A stretch of DNA of 64,000 nucleotides from Candidatus Desulfofervidus auxilii (GTDB lineage: Bacteria > Desulfobacterota > Desulfofervidia > Desulfofervidales > Desulfofervidaceae), in assembly GCA_030262725.1 (NCBI GenBank), contig JAJSZS010000001.1, positions 186,001-250,000 of the forward strand, given 5' to 3'. The notes under the pieces are model-generated. The model saw nothing but the letters and a program-made list of their open reading frames with translations, ran no database searches and had not been told where the DNA came from. Of this stretch, positions 63,201 to 64,000 are shown in pieces. The position numbers and the translations under genes were made by a program. The stretch's first letter is position 1. Every line of letters starts with the position of its first letter.

Positions 63201-63588
63201 AAAAGATGAATTAAAAATAGATGAAGAGATTGAAAAAATTGGTATGGACTTAGCGATGTCTTATGAAAAATCACAAGGCAGAATGCCAGAAGATGTATCT
63301 TCTTTAAATCTAGGCTATGATATTCGATCAAAAGATATGCAAGAAAACTATCGCTATATTGAGGTAAAAGCTAGGGCTAAAGAAGGAGCAATTGCCTTAA
63401 CCCCTAATGAATGGATAATGGCACAAAGATTAGGCGATGAATACTGGCTCTATGTGATAACAAATGCCGCTTCTTCACCAGAACTTTACCTTATTCAAAA
63501 CCCTGCCAAGCATTTAAAGCCTGATGAAGAAATAGACATTGTGCGGTATATTGTGAGAGACTGGAAGGAAAAGGCGGTGAAGGGGTAA
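60271..63588 (+). CDS. SNF2-family helicase with DUF3883-like nuclease domain
   Basis: 1105 residues. Superfamily 2/SNF2 motor: Walker A DDPGAGKTIM, DEAH box VIVDEAHKMS, motif III TATPHRG and motif VI QRMGRIHRYGQ. A long helical insert (about 380-480) separates the two lobes. The C-terminus has YRYIEVKARAKEG, the E-x-K signature of DUF3883 / PD-(D/E)XK-like domains. Such helicases are recurrent members of phage-defence islands (DISARM DrmD-type, or clusters with DUF1156 methylases). No methylase is in view; it may lie beyond 64000. Confidence 0.82.
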   Translation: MNKTITQGCILEGPFWQERIKVLSIKSIGVDKTKIEAVGISTNTFYPCILSQADLEKIKILPEQTIQFSGNSIGFFLFTEAHRMRNAFQFDPLYAVNVSQVDPLPHQIEAVYHYILRNPRIRFLLADDPGAGKTIMAGLLLKELKYRGLVERVLIVAPGHLKDQWLREMHEKFQENFFIVDRSAINAAWGQNIWQERNQVITSIDFAKQDDVLFSLKDVRWDLVIVDEAHKMSAYKYGDKISKTGRYKLGEVLSSTTNFLLLLTATPHRGDPENFRLFLDLLEPGFFADTSMLTESIQNKDNPLFLRRLKEDLKNFDSVPLFPPRKVETIKYYLSDDEWQLYKAVTEYVEKHYNKALQQEKRNVAFAMVILQRRLASSVRAVRKSLERRKKRLQELYEKGQLLQEGISYTEEYLEDLTEKERWQKEEELLEKLTSAETLEELKEEINKIDELILLAKEVEKKESETKLNELKKVIFLEGLKGTETKLLIFTESRDTLEYLVEKLRKWHYSVAFIHGGMNLDERIRAENEFRHHAQIMVATEAAGEGINLQFCWLMVNYDIPWNPNRLEQRMGRIHRYGQQHEVHIYNLVAVNTREGAILERLFEKLNRMKEHLGSDRVFDVIGDILPGKSLKDLILEAISNKRTLDDILDDFERIPDEEAIKKIKEATMEALATRHIDLTRVLGEQRKAKENRLVPEYVEAFFKRAAEILDIKMEKRQDGFWRISKVPLSLRNQTYEFKTRFGEVNREYNKLSFDKEKAFKGQAEFIALGHPLLEAVIEKIFKEFALDAEKGALFFDPEGKRDGVIWFLEAGIKDGNNQPVGKRLFAVYQTKDNRMELINPGILWDLRPANEVVENIENIELDEDKVIAFIIETGLEAYRQELLVSRKRDAQIKQKYGIRSLDALILKSEEKLAEYEIRRAKGENIPEGVITRELHKKEDLERKKQRLLKEITAETHLLPETPKILGVARVIPESVIKDELKIDEEIEKIGMDLAMSYEKSQGRMPEDVSSLNLGYDIRSKDMQENYRYIEVKARAKEGAIALTPNEWIMAQRLGDEYWLYVITNAASSPELYLIQNPAKHLKPDEEIDIVRYIVRDWKEKAVKG

Positions 63589-63611
63589 AATTAACTTAAG
63601 GAGGAAAACTC

Positions 63612-63833
63612 ATGATAAGAAGATTTATTGGAAAAGTTTTAGAAGATGGGCATCTTTCTTTACCAGAAGATATAGCTAAAGAAAAGGGAAAAACCTTTGA
63701 AGTAATTTTATTACCTGTAGAAGGACCTGATATATTTTCTTATATCGAGACTTTAGCTAAAGAAAAAGGATTTAGCCATTTAACAGAAAAAGACATTGAA
63801 AAAATCATTCATGAAATAAGAGGAATTGCTTGA
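63612..63833 (+). CDS. AbrB-like antitoxin
   Basis: 73 residues. GKVLEDGHLSLPEDIAKEKG looks like a swapped-hairpin DNA-binding N-terminus followed by a helical tail that would bind the toxin. TAAGGAGG lies before the ATG. It overlaps the next gene by TTGA, the usual antitoxin-first layout. The tandem position after the helicase, 23 nt away, suggests shared transcription. Confidence 0.65.
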   Translation: MIRRFIGKVLEDGHLSLPEDIAKEKGKTFEVILLPVEGPDIFSYIETLAKEKGFSHLTEKDIEKIIHEIRGIA

Positions 63834-64000
63834 AACGCTTAGTTCTGGATACTAATGTGCTTATTTCTGCTCTTTTTTGGAAAGGAGCACCAAGAAAGCT
63901 TTATGAGTATATAAGAGCAGAAAATATATTATGCTTTTTACAGATGATATGAGTAAAGAATTGATAAGAGTATTAAGCCACAAAAAATTTGGCTTAACTG
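63830..64000 (+). pseudogene. PIN-domain toxin gene, frameshifted and cut by the window edge
   Basis: Starts at TTG 63830, overlapping the antitoxin stop. LVLDTNVLISALFWKGAPRK is a clear PIN N-terminus. The frame then ends at TGA 63950-63952, but the -1 frame from about 63940 continues as TDDMSKELIRVLSHKKFGLT, the expected PIN sequence. A one-base deletion near CTTTTTA, a sequencing error or programmed slippage would explain this. The 3' end is outside the window. Confidence 0.65.

Larger units (their letters stand above)
58143..64000. mobile_element. putative genomic island in a tRNA-Leu gene (left end)
   Basis: Bounded on the left by the tRNA-Leu 3' fragment; an intact tRNA-Leu would be expected beyond the right edge, because the fragment's 3' end faces left. 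Content is accessory: a possible integrase tail, an SNase-like gene, two toxin-antitoxin pairs (both damaged) and a defence-type helicase. The SNase gene looks richer in G+C than its neighbours. Confidence 0.5.

Noticed and set aside
1-64000. CRISPR array or insertion sequence
   Set aside because: No regularly spaced direct repeats with unique spacers and no transposase or terminal inverted repeats were seen; the only tandem repeat noticed is the three-unit octamer near 48.0 kb.

Overview
The window is AT-rich (roughly one third G+C by eye), densely packed bacterial DNA. The host looks like a thermophilic, anaerobic, Gram-negative bacterium of the Desulfobacterota / sulfate-reducer type. The evidence is a tetraheme cytochrome c3, Fe-S and radical-SAM enzymes, FeoAB, outer-membrane biogenesis genes (BamD, Lnt, a beta-barrel), a PurS-PurS-PurL fusion, GH57 glucan enzymes and inositol-phosphate synthase. 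The taxonomic call is an inference; there is no rRNA gene here.

Layout. 1-8 kb: end of a 4Fe-4S protein, nth, then glycogen metabolism (glgC divergent from nth; two GH57 enzymes and glgA on the minus strand). 8-14 kb: a two-subunit biotin carboxylase (pycA, divergent pycB) that appears to lead the glycogen operon, then queC, a small winged-helix-like protein, an MBL hydrolase and menG/ubiE. 14-18 kb: rnc, an Elp3-like radical SAM protein, a phosphoesterase and inositol-phosphate synthase. 18-26 kb: rsmB, rpe, feoAB, aldehyde dehydrogenase, a methyltransferase and a TolB/FG-GAP exported protein. 26-32 kb: cytochrome c3, a universal stress protein, a GlcD-like oxidase and a hybrid histidine kinase. 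32-38 kb: a ClpX-like AAA+ protein, a zinc ribbon, an unknown protein and purL; then a cold-shock gene. 38-44 kb: rlmB, a radical SAM protein, an alphaCTD/sigma4/XRE fusion regulator, lnt and prfB with its programmed frameshift. 44-48 kb: dksA-like, then trxA-bamD-yihY-ruvX-mltG. 48-54 kb: carAB, a sirtuin, a beta-barrel protein and a Fur-family gene. 54-58 kb: small unknown genes, Uma2, a cyclase and a thioesterase.

58.1 kb to the right edge is probably an integrated island. It begins at a tRNA-Leu 3' fragment, next to what may be the tail of an integrase. It carries a staphylococcal-nuclease-like gene, a toxin-antitoxin pair whose AbrB antitoxin has a nonsense codon, a large SNF2/DUF3883 helicase, and a second AbrB/PIN pair whose toxin is frameshifted. 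The island appears to run past base 64000.

Recurrent signal: about ten genes at the head of transcription units have a sigma70-like promoter whose -10 box ends only 5-9 nt before the start codon, mostly with no Shine-Dalgarno sequence. This suggests frequent leaderless mRNAs. Genes inside operons and several other leader genes have ordinary AGGAGG-type sites.
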